Assembly (NCBI GenBank): GCA_050251715.1
Contig: JBFWMG010000021.1
Coordinates: 1 to 64,000 of the forward strand
Direction of reading: 5' to 3'
Source: JBFWMG01 sp050251715
GTDB taxonomy: Bacteria > Desulfobacterota > Desulfovibrionia > Desulfovibrionales > Desulfovibrionaceae
Length of the DNA stretch: 64,000 nt
Below are positions 16,225-24,550 of this stretch, one piece after another; the first letter of the stretch is position 1; every line of letters begins with the position of its first letter. The position numbers were made by a program, and so were the translations under genes. The notes under the pieces are model-generated. The model ran no database searches. It was given only the letters and a program-made list of their open reading frames with translations, and had not been told where the DNA came from.

Positions 16225-17589
16225 ATGTATTATTCGCAACAGATAGCCGCGTGTCTGTCGGGGTTGACGGTCGAAGACCTGCCCCAGGGCACGCGGCTGA
16301 AGGCCTCCCATTGTCTCATGGACTACCTGGCCGCGGCCTGGAACGCCCAGGGCCATCCCCTGGCCGACACGTATGTCCGGCTGGCCCGGACCCTGGCCGG
16401 ACCGGTCGGCGGCGACGCCACGGTCATCGGCACGGGCGAGGCCATGTCCCCGGCCTGGGCGGCGTTCGCCAACGCGGCCCAGGGCCATGTCACCGAGGTG
16501 GACGACGGACACCGCGCCTCCATCATGCATATAGGCACCGTGGTCATTCCCGTGGTTTTGGCCTTGGCCGAGGCCAGGGGGCTGTCCGGGGCCGCCATGC
16601 TGGAGGCCGTGGTCTGCGGCTACGACGTGGCCATACGGGCCGGGGAATGCTTTGGACCCGAGCACTACGCCACGTTCCACACCACGGCCACGGCGGGCGT
16701 TTTCGGTGCGGCGGCAGCCGCGGCCAAGGCCATGCGCCTGCCGCCGCAGGGCATGGCGTGGGCGCTTGGCCACGCCGGAACCCAGGCCGCCGGACTGTGG
16801 CAGTTTCTGGCCGACGGGGCGGTGCGGGCCAAGCCCTTTCATCCGGCCAAGGCGGCCCACAGCGGCATGGTGGCCGCCGCCCTGGCCGAGGCGGGCGTGG
16901 AAAGCGCCGGAGCCATCTTCGAGGGCGGCAAGGGATTCTGCGCCGTTGCCTCCAAACATCCGGATTTCGGCGCGCTCATCCGCGACCTGGGCGACTGGTT
17001 CAAGATCGATGAGGTGAACTTCAAGGGGTATCCCACCTGTGGCCAGACCCACAGCATGCTCGACGCCCTGGCCGCCATCATGGCCCAGAACCCCTTTGGC
17101 GCCGTTGACGTGCGGGAGGTGGAGGCCAGGGTGTACCAGCGGGCCGTGGACATTGCGGGCATACCGGCCCCCGCCACCCTGGAAGAGGCCAAATTCTCCA
17201 ACCAGTTCTGCATGGCCTTTCTCCTGGCGCGCGGCGCGCTGACCTTTGAGAATTTCACGGAGGACGCCGTGGCCGACCCGATCATACGCGGCCTCATGGG
17301 CCGGGTGCGCCTGGTCGTGGATCCGGAAATGGATGCCGGATTCCCCGCCGCGCGGCCATGCCGGATCACGGTCCGGCTGCGCAACGGCAGCGACCTGTCC
17401 GCAGCCAATCGCTTCCGCCGGGGCGATCCCGAAAGTCCCATGGACACGGCGGCAATGGAAAACAAGTTCGGCCAGTTGACCGGCCACGTCATGGACGGCA
17501 CCCAGCGCCGCCGCATTCTGGACTGGTGCCTGGGCATGGCGTCCATGCCGGGCGTCGAGCCATGGCTGTTCGCACGCATACCATCATAA
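16225..17589 (+). CDS. MmgE/PrpD family protein
   Basis: This 454-residue cytoplasmic protein of the MmgE/PrpD superfamily shows SHCLMDYLAAAW, GHVTEVDDGHRAS, FHTTATAGVFGAA and KGYPTCGQTHSMLD, all typical of the two-domain fold. Characterised members include 2-methylcitrate dehydratase (PrpD), cis-aconitate decarboxylase and iminodisuccinate epimerase. The last is notable because the next gene encodes a lyase of the superfamily that acts on aminosuccinates. In this operon it could epimerise or dehydrate a succinyl substrate. The precise reaction is unknown. The start at 16225 lies 11 bp after tctA. Confidence 0.82.
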   Translation: MYYSQQIAACLSGLTVEDLPQGTRLKASHCLMDYLAAAWNAQGHPLADTYVRLARTLAGPVGGDATVIGTGEAMSPAWAAFANAAQGHVTEVDDGHRASIMHIGTVVIPVVLALAEARGLSGAAMLEAVVCGYDVAIRAGECFGPEHYATFHTTATAGVFGAAAAAAKAMRLPPQGMAWALGHAGTQAAGLWQFLADGAVRAKPFHPAKAAHSGMVAAALAEAGVESAGAIFEGGKGFCAVASKHPDFGALIRDLGDWFKIDEVNFKGYPTCGQTHSMLDALAAIMAQNPFGAVDVREVEARVYQRAVDIAGIPAPATLEEAKFSNQFCMAFLLARGALTFENFTEDAVADPIIRGLMGRVRLVVDPEMDAGFPAARPCRITVRLRNGSDLSAANRFRRGDPESPMDTAAMENKFGQLTGHVMDGTQRRRILDWCLGMASMPGVEPWLFARIPS

Positions 17590-17601
17590 AAGGAGAGAAT
17601 C

Positions 17602-18981
17602 ATGGCCCATATCATTGATAATGAATTCTACCGCGACGGATGGGGCACCGAGGAGATGCGCCAGGTGTTCGACGACCGCCACAGGTACCAGCGCTGGTTG
17701 GACATCGAGGTCGTTCTGGCCGAGGTGCAGGCCGCCTTGGGCTGCATTCCCGCCGAGGCGGCCCAGGAAATCAAGCGGGCGGCCCATGTCGAGACCCTGG
17801 ACATCGACTTCATCAAGGCCGAGCTGGCGCGCACCGGCCATTCCCTGGTGCCCCTGCTCAAGGCGGTGCAGCGGAACTGCCGTGACGGCCTGGGCGAGCA
17901 CATCCACTACGGCCCCACCACCCAGGACATCGAGGACACGGGCGGCGTGCTGGAAATGAAGGACGCGGCCAAGATCCTCTTCCGCGATCTCATCCGGCTG
18001 GAACGGGCGATCCTGGCGCTTGCCGAACGCTACAAAGATCTGCCCATGGCCGGGCGCACCCACAACCAGCAAGGCCTGCCCATCACCCTGGGGCTCAAGT
18101 TCGCCAACTGGGCAGCCGAGATCCGGCGCGGCCTGGAACGGGTGAAGGACATGCGCGAACGGGTGTTCGTGGGCATGCTGCACGGCGGCACCGGCACCAT
18201 GGCCGGGCTGGGCGACAAGGCCTGGGAAACCGCGCAGGCCGTCATGGACCGGCTTGGGCTGGGGCTGCCGCCCACGGGCTGGGGCAGCGCCAGGGACACG
18301 GTGGCCGAGTACCAGGTCGTGCTCGGCCTGCTGGCGGGCAGCATCGGCCGGGTGGCCAACGAGATATTCCAGCTTGCCCGCACCGAGATCAATGAATTCC
18401 GGGAACCCCTGGGCGAGCACTATGTCGGTAGCAGCACCATGCCCCACAAGCGCAATCCCGAGGTCACCGAGTTTGTGGTGGCCATGTGCCGCATCGTCAT
18501 GAGCAACGTGCAGCTTGCCCTGCAAGGCATGGTGGCCGAGCACGAGCGCGATACCCGCGCCTGGCGGCTCGACTGGCACTCCATCCCCGAGAGCAGCATC
18601 CTGCTGCACAAGGCGTTGTCCGCCCTGACCTTTGTGGTCGAGGGGCTGGAGATCGACGAGAAGCGCATCGCCCAGAACCTGGACATGCTGCACGGCATGC
18701 TCTTTTCCGAGGCGCTCATGTTCCACCTGGGCAAAAAGGTGGGCAAGCAGACCGCGCACCATCTCATCCGCGACGCCATCCTTGGCGCGCAGGACACGGG
18801 CAAGACCTTCCGCGAGCTTCTGCAGGCCGTCCCGGCCATCCGGGAAAACCTGCCCGAGGACGAGATGAACGCCGTCATGGACTACACCAGGCATGTGGGC
18901 GAGTCCGCCCGCCAGGTGGCGGAAGTGGCCGCGCTTGCGGCCCGGTTGTCCAAGACCGACAGCGTGTTTCTCGACTGCTGA
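17602..18981 (+). CDS. Aspartase/fumarase-superfamily lyase (adenylosuccinate lyase-like)
   Basis: This 459-residue protein shows all three conserved regions of the superfamily: TTQDIEDTG (106-114), GRTHNQQGLPIT with His154, and the catalytic flexible loop GSSTMPHKRNP (276-286). Enzymes of this group eliminate fumarate from C-N or C-S succinyl adducts (adenylosuccinate, argininosuccinate, aspartate, S-succinocysteine). It is unlikely to be the housekeeping PurB because it sits inside a catabolic operon between MmgE/PrpD and cysteine desulfidase. That context suggests a succinyl-amino-acid substrate such as S-(2-succino)cysteine, which is inference. Confidence 0.85.
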   Translation: MAHIIDNEFYRDGWGTEEMRQVFDDRHRYQRWLDIEVVLAEVQAALGCIPAEAAQEIKRAAHVETLDIDFIKAELARTGHSLVPLLKAVQRNCRDGLGEHIHYGPTTQDIEDTGGVLEMKDAAKILFRDLIRLERAILALAERYKDLPMAGRTHNQQGLPITLGLKFANWAAEIRRGLERVKDMRERVFVGMLHGGTGTMAGLGDKAWETAQAVMDRLGLGLPPTGWGSARDTVAEYQVVLGLLAGSIGRVANEIFQLARTEINEFREPLGEHYVGSSTMPHKRNPEVTEFVVAMCRIVMSNVQLALQGMVAEHERDTRAWRLDWHSIPESSILLHKALSALTFVVEGLEIDEKRIAQNLDMLHGMLFSEALMFHLGKKVGKQTAHHLIRDAILGAQDTGKTFRELLQAVPAIRENLPEDEMNAVMDYTRHVGESARQVAEVAALAARLSKTDSVFLDC

Positions 18982-19024
18982 CGCATATAACAGGCCGTCG
19001 CAAGACGGCGGAAGGGAGAATCCA

Positions 19025-20308
19025 GTGGATCTGCATGTGTTTTTTCGCAATGAAGTGAAACCCGCCCTGGGCTGCACCGAGCCTGTGGCCGTGGCCCTGG
19101 CCACCGCGCGCGCCGCGTGCGAACTGGGCCGGGAGCCCGAGTCCATCCGGCTGCGCCTGTCCATGAATATCTACAAGAATGGCCGGGATGTGGGCATTCC
19201 GGGCACGGACGGCCTGCGCGGCAACCGCGTGGCCGCCGCGCTGGGCGCGCTGGCCGGTGACGCGTCCAAGGGGCTCATGGTGCTGGAGGGCGTGCCCGCC
19301 GAGGCCGTGGCCAGGGCCAAGGCCATGGTGGATGCGGGCAAGGTGGCGGTGGACGTGGTGGACGAGGCGCCCGGCGTGTATATCGAGGCCGAGCTGGTGG
19401 CCGGGGCGGATACCGTGCGCGCGACCGTTGCCGACCGCCACGACAACGTGCTTCTGGTGACCAAGAACGGCGAGGAGTTGTTCCGGGCCGAGCCGTCCTC
19501 CTCTTCGGCCGCCTCTGGGCAGCCCGCGTACCTGGAAGAGCTCAAGGCCATGGACATGCAGGGGCTATGGGATCTGGCCGGATCACTGGACGCGGCGCTT
19601 GAGGCCTTTATGCTGGAAGGCCGCGACATGAACATGGCCGTGGCCCACATGGGCATGGAAGGCGCGTGGGGGCTTGGCGTGGGGCAGTCCATCGCGGCGC
19701 ACGGCATCGCGGGGGGCGACCTGCTCACGCGGGTCAAGGGACTCACCGCCGCCGCCGCCGACGTGCGCATGTCCGGCGCGGCCATGCCGGTCATGAGCAG
19801 CGCGGGCAGCGGCAACCACGGCATCACCGCCGTGGTGCCCGTGACCGCCGTGGCCGAGGACTTGGGCGCCACGCCGCGCCAACTGGCCGAAGCCCTGGCG
19901 TTGAGCCATCTGGTGACAGGGTACTTCAAGGCGTACACCGGACGGCTCACGCCCATCTGCGGTTGCTCGGTGGCGGCGGGAGCCGGGGCGGCGGCGGGCA
20001 TGACGCGCATCATGGGCGGCACTCCCGCCCAGGCGGAGCGCGCCGCTGCCTCGCTCATCGCCTCGCTCATGGGCATGCTGTGCGACGGAGCCAAGGGGTC
20101 GTGCGGTCTCAAGGTGTCCGCCGCCGCTGGCGAGGCCTATGCCGCCGCGGCCATGGCCATGGATGACTGCGGCGTGCAACAACGGGAGGGGTTGGTATCC
20201 ACCGACCTGCCCACCACGGCCAAGGCGTTGTCCAGCCTGTGCGTGCATGCCTTTGCCTCCATGGACAGGGTCATGGTGGACCTGCTCATGCAACAACCAG
20301 AGAGTTGA
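19025..20308 (+). CDS. cyuA: L-cysteine desulfidase family (CyuA/UPF0597)
   Basis: This 427-residue protein starts at GTG 19025, preceded by GGAGA. The N-terminal ALGCTEP motif carries the catalytic Cys17. Further cysteines, in PICGCSVAAGAGAAAG and MLCDGAKGSCGLKVS, match the Fe-S-binding cysteines of the family. Family enzymes convert L-cysteine to pyruvate, ammonia and sulfide through 2-aminoacrylate, without PLP. It is the last gene of the operon, and a strong terminator follows. With RidA upstream, a cysteine-releasing pathway is likely. Confidence 0.85.
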   Translation: MDLHVFFRNEVKPALGCTEPVAVALATARAACELGREPESIRLRLSMNIYKNGRDVGIPGTDGLRGNRVAAALGALAGDASKGLMVLEGVPAEAVARAKAMVDAGKVAVDVVDEAPGVYIEAELVAGADTVRATVADRHDNVLLVTKNGEELFRAEPSSSSAASGQPAYLEELKAMDMQGLWDLAGSLDAALEAFMLEGRDMNMAVAHMGMEGAWGLGVGQSIAAHGIAGGDLLTRVKGLTAAAADVRMSGAAMPVMSSAGSGNHGITAVVPVTAVAEDLGATPRQLAEALALSHLVTGYFKAYTGRLTPICGCSVAAGAGAAAGMTRIMGGTPAQAERAAASLIASLMGMLCDGAKGSCGLKVSAAAGEAYAAAAMAMDDCGVQQREGLVSTDLPTTAKALSSLCVHAFASMDRVMVDLLMQQPES

Positions 20309-20826
20309 TTTACAAATCCTCCGTGCATCGTGTGCTGTTGGCCATGCACTGCATCGCATTTGTTTGTGGGGTGCAGTGCATGGCGTTTTTTTGTGGTATG
20401 CATATGCCATATTCCGTGTGAGTTCCTTTCATACCTTCTTCTTCTTCTGCTGCTTCTTCTTTCCGCATCGTGCTTCATGGGTATGATGCGTTTCATGCCG
20501 CTTGTGTTGTCCTCACCTTTGCGTCTGTTGCTCTGGAGGCGTGCCAAACGTGCAGGGGGGGCGTGGCGCGTGGCGGCGCACGAGTGAACGGGCTTCGGCT
20601 GGAACATTGTGGGCAAAAAACCGCGTTGGGCGCTGGCGTGCCATGTCGAGGAAGTGGTCCGCAGCGCGGAGTACTCGTGTGAACTGGCAAAAGACGTGGA
20701 CAAAAAAAGAGATGGGGCGTTTTCTGGAAGTCTATTCCCAGCGCATCGGTGGTGGCTTGAAGCGTGCTTGCATTGTCCTTGCCGCGTGGCGGGGACGCTT
20801 GGCATGTTCGTTGACGGAGGTACGGC
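20309..20826. other. Intergenic region upstream of the decayed MCP gene
   Basis: The first part holds the operon terminator. A CTT/CTG-rich tract at about 20430-20462 resembles a simple-sequence repeat. I see no gene, and no recognisable sigma-28-like chemotaxis promoter. Confidence 0.5.
20341..20392 (+). terminator. Rho-independent terminator of the tct/cyuA operon
   Basis: A perfect 13-bp stem (GCCATGCACTGCA at 20341-20353, complement at 20372-20384) is followed by GTTTTTTTG. It lies 33 bp after the stop of the desulfidase gene. Confidence 0.9.
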
Positions 20827-21721
20827 ATGAAGATGTTGCGGAATATGAAGACCGGGGCCAAGTTGGCGCTCGTGCTGGTGTTGAACGTGCTGTTGATGAT
20901 GCTCATGGGATGGCTGGGATATTCCAGCTCCCGAGGCATCCAGACCAGCCTGGATGGTGTCTTTGATCGTGACTTCAAGGGAATAGAGCTGCTGCTCCAG
21001 GCCGACCGCGACCTGCACCAGATGCGGATCGCCGAGCGTTCCATGATGTTCATGGCCCCGGACGGCAAGGGATACGGGCAACAATTCGAAGACTATGAAA
21101 CCAATCTTGGCCAGGCCGAAACGCGGATGAGTTCGTTTGGCGACATCGCGGCGACCAAGGCGCAGAAGGACAGCGTGGCCAAGTTCTTCGCAGGCCGCAC
21201 GCAGTGGGAAGATGTTTCGCGCGAGGCGCTGGCCCTGACCAAGAGCGGCAGTCCCGAGGATTTGGACAAGGCCCGGGAGCTTTCCGTGGGCCAGGGCAAG
21301 ACGTTGTTCGAGGCCATGCGCGACCATCTCGATGGATTGACCGAGGTGGTGGGGAACCAGGGCAAGGCCGCCCAGAGCACGGCCCGGGACCATTTCAGCC
21401 AGCTGACGCTCTACATCATCCTGCTGACGGTCGGCAGCATCTTGCCTCGGCGGCGTGTTCACCCTGCTGGTGACGCGGAGCATGACCACGCCGTTGGCCA
21501 AGATGATCGCCTACACCGACAGCGGCCAGGTGCGCACCATCGCCACGGCGGACCAGCAGCAATCCGCCGCATCGGACGAGATCACGCGCAGCACCGACGA
21601 GGTGAACCGCATTGCCGATGAGACGTCCAAGGCCATGGACACCGCGTCCAGGGCCACGGAGAACCTGGCCCGGTTGAGCGACGAGCTCAAGGGCATCATC
21701 CACGAGTTGAAGACGAGCTGA
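20827..21721 (+). pseudogene. Methyl-accepting chemotaxis protein, frameshifted and internally deleted
   Basis: The N-terminal part (from 20827) encodes transmembrane helix 1, a four-helix-bundle sensor domain and most of helix 2 (LYIILLTVGSIL). Near 21440-21455 the frame shifts: the continuation VFTLLVTRSMTTPLAKMIAYT (helix 2 end and HAMP start) is in the +1 frame. It then jumps directly to the distal signalling helix (VRTIATADQQQSAASDEI to ELKGIIHELKTS at 21721). Most of HAMP, the adaptation helix and the conserved hairpin tip are missing. The gene is about 0.9 kb where about 1.6-2 kb is usual. It is almost certainly non-functional as a receptor. Confidence 0.85.
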
Positions 21722-21819
21722 CCAGGGCGGCACACTGTGGACAGGAGCGGGCGCGCAGAGCGCCCGCTTTTTTTGTGCGCCGCCAGGGGCGCGCGCCGTT
21801 CGCACTGCCGGTCTTCCCG

Positions 21820-23289
21820 TCAGCCGTCGCCGCAGGCGCGGCCCTTGAGGCGGAAGAGGAAGGTGAGCGCCTTTTTCACCTTGCCGGAAAAGAGCGTGTC
21901 CGCAAGCACGTTGCCCGCCACGCGCTTGTTGATCTCGCCAAGGGTGGGATAGGGGTGCGCCAGGCCCGCCAGGGTGGCCAGCTTCACGCCGCCGCCCGCC
22001 ACGGCGATCCATTCGTTTATCAGCTCGCCCGCGTGCGGGCCCGCTATCTGCACGCCCAGCGGCTTGCCCTTGGGGCCGAGCAGCAGCTTGATGCGGCCCT
22101 CGGCCTGGCCCGTGGCCAAGGCGCGGTCGTTGCGGCTGAAGGGCTCGGTCCAGGCCGTGTAGGCCACGCCGGCGGCGGTGGCGCGTTTTTCGTTCAGCCC
22201 CACGCTGGCCAGCTCCGGATCCGTGTAGGTGGCCCAGGGCAGCCATGTGTAATCCGCCTTGCGCGGCAGGCGGAACACGGTGTTGGCCAGCACGATGCCG
22301 CCCTCGTAGCCTGCCGCGTGGGTGAACTGGTACGCGCCGGTCACGTCGCCCGCCGCGAAGATGTGGGGGCGGCTGGTGCGCAGGCGGGCGTCCACTGCCA
22401 CGCCCCGGCCGGAAAAGGCCACGCCCGCGTTGTCGAGGCCCAGGCCGTCCATGTTGGGCACCCGGCCCAGGGCGACCAGCAGTGTGTCGGCCACAAGCTC
22501 GCGCCGCGCGCCGTCCGGACCGGCGACCGCGATGGCCGCGCCCGCGCCCTGGGGGCGGACCGCCACGGCCCGCGTGTCCAGCAGCACGGCCACGCCCTCG
22601 GCCCGCAGGCGGTGCAGCACGATGTCCGCCATGTCCTTGTCCTCGCGGGACAGGATCTGTCCGCCGCGCTGGACCATGGTCACGTGCGATCCCAGGCGGG
22701 CAAAGGCCTGGGCCATTTCGCAGGCAATGGGTCCGGCGCCCAGCACAACGAGTGAGGCGGGCAGCGTGTCCAGGGAAAAGATGTCGCGGTTGGTGCGTGC
22801 GACGCCGGGCGGCAGGCCGTCGATGCCCGCCACCGGCGCGGGCGCGGGCGACGAGCCCGTGGCGATGACGAGGTGGCGCGCCGTATGGCGCGCGCCGTCC
22901 ACGTCGATGGTGTGGTCGTCCACGAACGAGGCCGGGCCAAAGGCCACCCGCACGCCCAGGCCGCAGAACCGTTCCTCGGAGTCGTGGGGCTGGATGGCGG
23001 CGATGACGGATCGGATGCGAGCGGCCACGCGGGCGAAATCCACGGGCGGCAGCTCGGGTTGCGGCAGCCCCCATTCCCCGGCGCGGGTCATCTGGCGGCG
23101 CACCGCCGCGCAGTGGATAAGCGCCTTGCTGGGCACGCAGCCATAGTGCAGGCAGTCGCCGCCGAGTGCGGGTTCGCGCTCGGCCAGCAGCACCTTGGCG
23201 CCCAGCTGGGCCGCCCCGGCGGCCACGGTCAGCCCTGCCGCGCCACCGCCTATGACGGCCAGGTCGAAATCGAACCTATGCGTGCCCAT
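21820..23289 (-). CDS. FAD-dependent disulfide oxidoreductase (mercuric reductase/lipoamide dehydrogenase-like)
   Basis: This 489-residue flavoprotein has an N-terminal FAD motif VIGGGAAGL (12-20), a redox-active disulfide Cys46/Cys51 in GGDCLHYGCVPSK, an NAD-binding motif VVLGAGPIACEMA, a second FAD motif FAAGDVTG, and a C-terminal AHPYPTLGE containing the catalytic His-Glu. No N-terminal heavy-metal-associated domain or C-terminal CC pair is present, so it is not a classical MerA. It is the last gene of a three-gene operon with TVP38 and DUF3995 proteins and overlaps the latter by 14 bp. TVP38 proteins fused to such oxidoreductases are known, so it may serve a membrane partner. Confidence 0.88.
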   Translation of the reverse strand: MGTHRFDFDLAVIGGGAAGLTVAAGAAQLGAKVLLAEREPALGGDCLHYGCVPSKALIHCAAVRRQMTRAGEWGLPQPELPPVDFARVAARIRSVIAAIQPHDSEERFCGLGVRVAFGPASFVDDHTIDVDGARHTARHLVIATGSSPAPAPVAGIDGLPPGVARTNRDIFSLDTLPASLVVLGAGPIACEMAQAFARLGSHVTMVQRGGQILSREDKDMADIVLHRLRAEGVAVLLDTRAVAVRPQGAGAAIAVAGPDGARRELVADTLLVALGRVPNMDGLGLDNAGVAFSGRGVAVDARLRTSRPHIFAAGDVTGAYQFTHAAGYEGGIVLANTVFRLPRKADYTWLPWATYTDPELASVGLNEKRATAAGVAYTAWTEPFSRNDRALATGQAEGRIKLLLGPKGKPLGVQIAGPHAGELINEWIAVAGGGVKLATLAGLAHPYPTLGEINKRVAGNVLADTLFSGKVKKALTFLFRLKGRACGDG

Positions 23290-23746
23290 GGCGGTTGACC
23301 CGTGGCTTGTCCGCCCTTTCGGCCAGCAGGCAACACACGGCCAGCCCCACGCAGATGGGGGTGAACAGCGCGGTGTCCAGGGCGGCGAAAGGCGTGCCGG
23401 TCACGGTCTTGAAAAAGCCGCAGACCTGGAAATCGCCCACGGACCGGACCACGAACACCAGGGCCATGATCCGCGTGCCCGCCGTATGGCACCAGTTGGG
23501 CAAGGGCGTGGGCAAGAGGCCGCACCGGCCCGCAAGCACGTATGCGCCGAACAGGATGAGCAGCGCCACGCCCGCAGAGGCCACAGGCGGCGGCAGATGC
23601 TGGGAGCCGTCCGGCATGACGGGGATGACCGAGGTGAGCCATGCGCCGCCGCCAAGCCCCCAGTAGGCATGGAGCAATCCTATGAGGAGCAGGGCTGTGG
23701 CCCCGATTGCCCCTGCCGCCCGCGCGGTCTTGTCCCATGCCGTCAT
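23276..23746 (-). CDS. DUF3995-like four-helix membrane protein
   Basis: This 156-residue membrane protein has four hydrophobic helices and the conserved sequence LLHAYWGLGG near residue 24, resembling DUF3995 proteins. Its ATG overlaps the stop of the upstream TVP38 gene by four bases, and its end overlaps the FAD oxidoreductase start, so the three are translationally coupled. The function is unknown. Confidence 0.75.
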   Translation of the reverse strand: MTAWDKTARAAGAIGATALLLIGLLHAYWGLGGGAWLTSVIPVMPDGSQHLPPPVASAGVALLILFGAYVLAGRCGLLPTPLPNWCHTAGTRIMALVFVVRSVGDFQVCGFFKTVTGTPFAALDTALFTPICVGLAVCCLLAERADKPRVNRHGHA

Positions 23747-24459
23747 GCCTTTTCTCCTTTGGTGGTCGCGGCTGCCTTGCGGGTGCGTGCAACGCGCACG
23801 GCCGCGACCATTTTTTTGGCCGCCAGGGGGAAAACGCCCAGGATGGCGAAGGACACGAGCACGCCCGGCGACAGTATGCCGGACAGCGATTCGATGTGTC
23901 CCAGTTCCGTCCCCGCGTTCACATACGCCGCCGTGCCCGCCAGCATGCCCACCTGGGACACCCAGTAGAAGGTGCGCAGGCGCATGGCGGTGAGGCCCAT
24001 GGCCAGATTGATGGCGAAAAACGGGAACAGGGGCACCAGGCGCAGGGTGAAGAGGTAGAAGGGGCCTTCCGTGGCGATGTTGGCGTTGATTTTGGCTATG
24101 GTGGCGGCAAAGGTGCGCTCCACGAACCCGCGCAGCAGATACCGGGCGGCCATGCAGGCCAGCGTGGCGCCGATGGTGGAGGCAAAGGATACCGCCGCCA
24201 GCGTGGGCCAGAAACCGAACACCGCCGCCCCGGCCAGGGACAGCACGGGCGCCGCGGCGGGCAGGGCCAGGGCCGACACCAGGATGTACAGCAGCATGAA
24301 CCCGCCCAGCACGGGCAGGGGATTGCCCGCATAGAGCGCGGTGAACCGGGCCTGCGACGCCTTGACGTAGGCCAGGGTGAAATACTGTCCCAGATCGAAC
24401 AGGAAAAAGGCGGTGAACAGGGCGGCGATAACAGCGGCGAGCAGGATTTTTTTGGTCAC
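23743..24459 (-). CDS. TVP38/TMEM64 (VTT-domain) membrane protein
   Basis: This protein is about 238 residues from a GTG start at 24459 with GAGG upstream; an ATG at 24546 would add 29 residues without clear homology. Six or so membrane segments are present, and the VTT core is recognisable: ALPAAAPVLSLAGAAVFGF and LRLVPLFPFFAINLAMG, with the conserved re-entrant loop arginine and proline. DedA/TVP38 proteins are implicated in lipid scrambling and envelope homeostasis. It is the first gene of the operon with the DUF3995 protein and a disulfide oxidoreductase. Confidence 0.82.
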   Translation of the reverse strand: MTKKILLAAVIAALFTAFFLFDLGQYFTLAYVKASQARFTALYAGNPLPVLGGFMLLYILVSALALPAAAPVLSLAGAAVFGFWPTLAAVSFASTIGATLACMAARYLLRGFVERTFAATIAKINANIATEGPFYLFTLRLVPLFPFFAINLAMGLTAMRLRTFYWVSQVGMLAGTAAYVNAGTELGHIESLSGILSPGVLVSFAILGVFPLAAKKMVAAVRVARTRKAAATTKGEKA

Positions 24460-24550
24460 CGGAACCTCGTGGGCGGGAAGAGGGTGGAGGCCAAAGGCCT
24501 GGCTGGGCGGGATGTCCGTGGCGGGGTGGCCGTGGGGGGGTGGCACGGGG

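Noticed and set aside
17602..18981. Housekeeping adenylosuccinate lyase (purB)
   Set aside because: The motifs fit the whole superfamily, but the gene sits inside a catabolic operon with transport and desulfidase genes, so a purine role is less likely. It cannot be excluded without a genome-wide view.
20780..20830. Sigma-54-like sequence (TGGCATG...TTGAC) before the MCP gene
   Set aside because: It lies within 20-35 bases of the start codon, overlaps the ribosome site region, and lacks the consensus -12 TTGC.
21820..23289. Classical mercuric reductase
   Set aside because: The C-terminal vicinal cysteines and the N-terminal metal-binding domain are missing, and no mer genes are nearby.
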